Shown here piece by piece: positions 37,636 to 41,316 of a DNA stretch of 41,316 bases (positions within the stretch are counted from its first letter, which is position 1; each line of letters begins with the position of its first letter). The translations under genes were made by a program, and so were the position numbers. This DNA comes from CAWJEL01 sp964647255 (GTDB lineage Bacteria > Chloroflexota > Anaerolineae > CG2-30-64-16), in the NCBI GenBank assembly GCA_964647255.1, contig CAZYGI010000032.1, forward strand, positions 1-41,316, in the 5' to 3' direction. Below the pieces are notes generated by a model, which saw nothing but the letters and a program-made list of their open reading frames with translations, was not told the DNA's origin and did no database searches.

Positions 37636-38604
37636 GTGTTTCGACCACGCACACTGGCGGTCGGTGTGTTATTGGGGGTGAGCCTGATCACCGGCGGCTG
37701 CGCCCGAGTCGCGCCGAGCGCGGGCGTCTTCGACGGCGCGCAGCCGGCATCCGTGCCGACCCGGACCGCCACTGCGGCGCCGATCCCCTCGCACACACCC
37801 GCGGCCACTCCGACCCCCCGGCCGACGCTGACTGTCACGTCCTCGCCCACCGCGACGGTATCTGCGACGCCGTCACCGACTTCTACGCCCGGCCCCACAC
37901 CCGACGGTGTGGCGCGCGTCCTGGTTGTGCCGATCTTGATGTATCACTATGTGTCGCAGCCGCCGCCGGACGCGGATGTTTATCGCCGCGATCTCTCCGT
38001 GACGCCGGCGCAGTTCGAGAGCCATCTGAAATACCTGGCAGACAACGGCTATTCTACGGTCACGTTGGATGATCTGCTCTATGCCCTGGCGCAGGGCCGG
38101 ACACTGCCCGACAGGCCGGTCATCTTGACGTTTGACGATGGCTATGGGGACAACTACACGGGCGCCTTCCCGTTGCTGCGGAAGTACGGCATGGTCGCCC
38201 ATTTTTTTATCATCAGCGACTTTGTCAACCAGGGGCGGCCGGGGTATATGACCTGGCCGCAGATCGAGGAGATGGCTGCTGCCGGACAGGTGTTCGGCTC
38301 ACACAGCCGAGATCATCCCAGCCTGGCCGGTCAATCGGTGGATTACCTGGTGTGGCAGGCGCTGGGCGGAAAAGAGGCGCTTGCCGAGCATTTGGGCGCG
38401 CCTCCCCATTGGATCAGCTATCCGGCGGGCGAGTATGATGCGCAGACTATTGCGGTCTACAAATCGGCCGGCTACTGGGGCGGACTGACCACGCAGCAGG
38501 GGGCGACGCACTCCCTCGATCGCATCTTCGAGCTAAAGCGGGTGCGGGTGCGCGGCAGCTACACGGCTCAAGAGCTTGGGCGGCTGCTGGAACTGCGCTG
38601 GTAG
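37636..38604 (+). CDS. Polysaccharide deacetylase (CE4) lipoprotein
   Basis: This 322-residue exported enzyme probably removes N-acetyl groups from peptidoglycan or another surface glycan. The lipobox TGGC marks Cys22 as the lipid anchor. A Thr/Pro-rich linker spans about residues 40-90. The NodB-type catalytic domain has VPILMYHYVS, motif 1 TFDDGY (165-170, base Asp167 and metal Asp168) and motif 2 HSRDHP (223-228, with both metal-binding histidines). Later ISYPAGEYDAQT provides the motif 3 region. Fusion of CE4 to a flexible linker is typical of wall-facing deacetylases. GTG 37636 has GGAG upstream at 9 bases. The gene has its own promoter; rpsO follows with another. Confidence 0.9.
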   Translation: MFRPRTLAVGVLLGVSLITGGCARVAPSAGVFDGAQPASVPTRTATAAPIPSHTPAATPTPRPTLTVTSSPTATVSATPSPTSTPGPTPDGVARVLVVPILMYHYVSQPPPDADVYRRDLSVTPAQFESHLKYLADNGYSTVTLDDLLYALAQGRTLPDRPVILTFDDGYGDNYTGAFPLLRKYGMVAHFFIISDFVNQGRPGYMTWPQIEEMAAAGQVFGSHSRDHPSLAGQSVDYLVWQALGGKEALAEHLGAPPHWISYPAGEYDAQTIAVYKSAGYWGGLTTQQGATHSLDRIFELKRVRVRGSYTAQELGRLLELRW

Positions 38605-38638
38605 GTGGCGCCGGATTCGCACGATGCCCTTGCCATTT

Positions 38639-38666
38639 TTGGCATTACCTCCTTCTGTGGTATACT
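38639..38666 (+). promoter_or_regulatory. Promoter of rpsO
   Basis: TTGGCA (38639-38644), 16-base spacer and TATACT (38661-38666); predicted start near 38673 leaves a 74-base leader that could serve S15 autoregulation. A TTGACA at 38675-38680 lacks a well-spaced -10. Confidence 0.7.
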
Positions 38667-38746
38667 CGAAGCCGTTGACAGACTGAGGCGTGCGCCATGG
38701 TATTCCAGCGGCGCCCTGGTCGTATCCACGAAAGGAGACTCTCGGA

Positions 38747-39016
38747 ATGGCTCTCTCGAAAGTTGACAAGGACGCCATCATCCAGGAATACCACGTTCAC
38801 GCAAGTGACACGGGGTCACCTGAGGTGCAGGTGGCAATTTTGACGACGCGGATCAACTCGCTGATCGAGCACCTCAAGTTGCACAAGCATGATCAGGCTT
38901 CCCGGCGTGGTCTGCTGAAGTTGGTCGGCCAGCGCCGCCGGCACCTGGCTTACCTGAGCAGCAAGGATCCGGATCGGTACAAGGAATTGATCGAGCGGCT
39001 GGGTCTACGCAAATAG
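38747..39016 (+). CDS. rpsO: 30S ribosomal protein S15
   Basis: This 89-residue ribosomal protein binds 16S rRNA early in assembly of the small-subunit platform. It shows the full S15 pattern: MALSKVDKDAIIQEYHVHASDTGSPEVQVAILTTRI, then NSLIEHLKLHKHDQASRRGLLKLVGQRRRHLAYL ending in the conserved ELIERLGLRK. ATG 38747 has AAAGGAG 9 bases upstream. The family commonly represses its own translation by binding its leader; a 74-base leader is present here. rpsO-pnp order is conserved among many bacteria. A 10-bp hairpin follows in the 223-base gap to pnp. Confidence 0.97.
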   Translation: MALSKVDKDAIIQEYHVHASDTGSPEVQVAILTTRINSLIEHLKLHKHDQASRRGLLKLVGQRRRHLAYLSSKDPDRYKELIERLGLRK

Positions 39017-39050
39017 ACAGTTTGTCGGTCAATCGTAAGTTTGCCCGCTG

Positions 39051-39082
39051 ACGAGTAGATGCGAGTTGTCGTATCTACTCGT
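39051..39082 (+). terminator. Hairpin between rpsO and pnp
   Basis: ACGAGTAGAT (39051-39060) pairs perfectly with ATCTACTCGT (39073-39082), 12-base loop, followed by TTGACGTTT. It may be a weak terminator or a processing site; the rpsO-pnp gap of enteric bacteria carries an RNase III-cleaved hairpin. Confidence 0.6.
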
Positions 39083-39135
39083 TTGACGTTTAGGGAAATC
39101 GCGCGTCGAGGGTGCAGGAATTGGGGAGTGGTTGG

Positions 39136-39176
39136 GAATTACGACGTATGGATCATGAATTTCTAGTTCGTAATTC
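39136..39176. repeat. Inverted repeat upstream of pnp
   Basis: GAATTACGA (39136-39144) and TCGTAATTC (39168-39176) form perfect 9-bp arms around 23 bases. It lies in an AT-richer tract about 65 bases before the pnp start. It could be a leader structure used in PNPase autocontrol or a small dispersed repeat. Confidence 0.55.
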
Positions 39177-39239
39177 TTCGTCAGTCCCCAGTCCCTGACC
39201 TGTCGGCGTGCACAACACAGGAAAGGTTACAGGGAAAAC

Positions 39240-41316
<2,077 letters not shown>

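Noticed and set aside
38675..38700. TTGACA just before the rpsO gene as the main promoter
   Set aside because: The nearest -10-like TATTCC is 20 bases away; TTGGCA-16-TATACT just upstream is better.

Overview
The window is GC-rich bacterial chromosome with tightly packed genes, and it most likely comes from a member of the Chloroflexota. That assignment is an inference from the gene mix (threonine/proline-rich lipoprotein linkers, many GT4 glycosyltransferases, an ABC glycan exporter, paired RpiR regulators) and was not tested by any search. The middle of the window carries housekeeping loci: dnaA with a candidate origin, glnA, rpsO and pnp.

Region 1 (1-22852, all minus strand) is a large surface-polysaccharide locus in three transcriptional blocks. 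The upstream block starts at a TATAAT promoter near 22880. It runs GT2 transferase, GT4 transferase carrying an in-frame repeat insert, Wzx-like flippase, polysaccharide pyruvyl transferase, two tandem paralogous GT4 transferases and a TylF-like methyltransferase; most junctions overlap or nearly touch. Next is a separate gene for a secreted four-repeat protein, with its own promoter candidate and a strong terminator. The third block runs lipoprotein, GT4, Wzm permease, Wzt ATPase with a C-terminal glycan-recognition region, coiled-coil methyltransferase, two GT4 transferases, an 894-residue polytopic GT-C-like protein, an acyltransferase and a GT4 cut by the window edge. The two export routes (Wzx-like and Wzm/Wzt) and the decorating enzymes (pyruvyl, methyl, acyl) point to assembly of one or more modified cell-surface glycans.

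Region 2 (23023-28348, plus strand) opens with a compact four-gene group: a double RAM-like domain protein without a DNA-binding domain, a zinc-ribbon mini-protein, an aldehyde:ferredoxin oxidoreductase family protein with atypical cluster spacing, and a DsrE/YedF-like protein. A GT4 transferase and a Wzz-like chain-length protein follow. The four-gene group is the best candidate for an undescribed system.

Region 3 (28349-33600) holds a DnaA-box array, a 21-bp perfect hairpin, dnaA, a 555-bp non-coding stretch with a promoter inside an inverted repeat and a structured 15-codon mini-ORF, glnA, a Nudix hydrolase, a ferredoxin with an Asp-containing cluster motif, and a Crp/Fnr regulator. Region 4 (33757-41316) holds a GT-C membrane protein with a probable leaderless transcript, two RpiR-type regulators in tandem, a polysaccharide deacetylase lipoprotein, rpsO and the start of pnp. 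I saw no tRNA, rRNA, CRISPR array, transposase or prophage gene.
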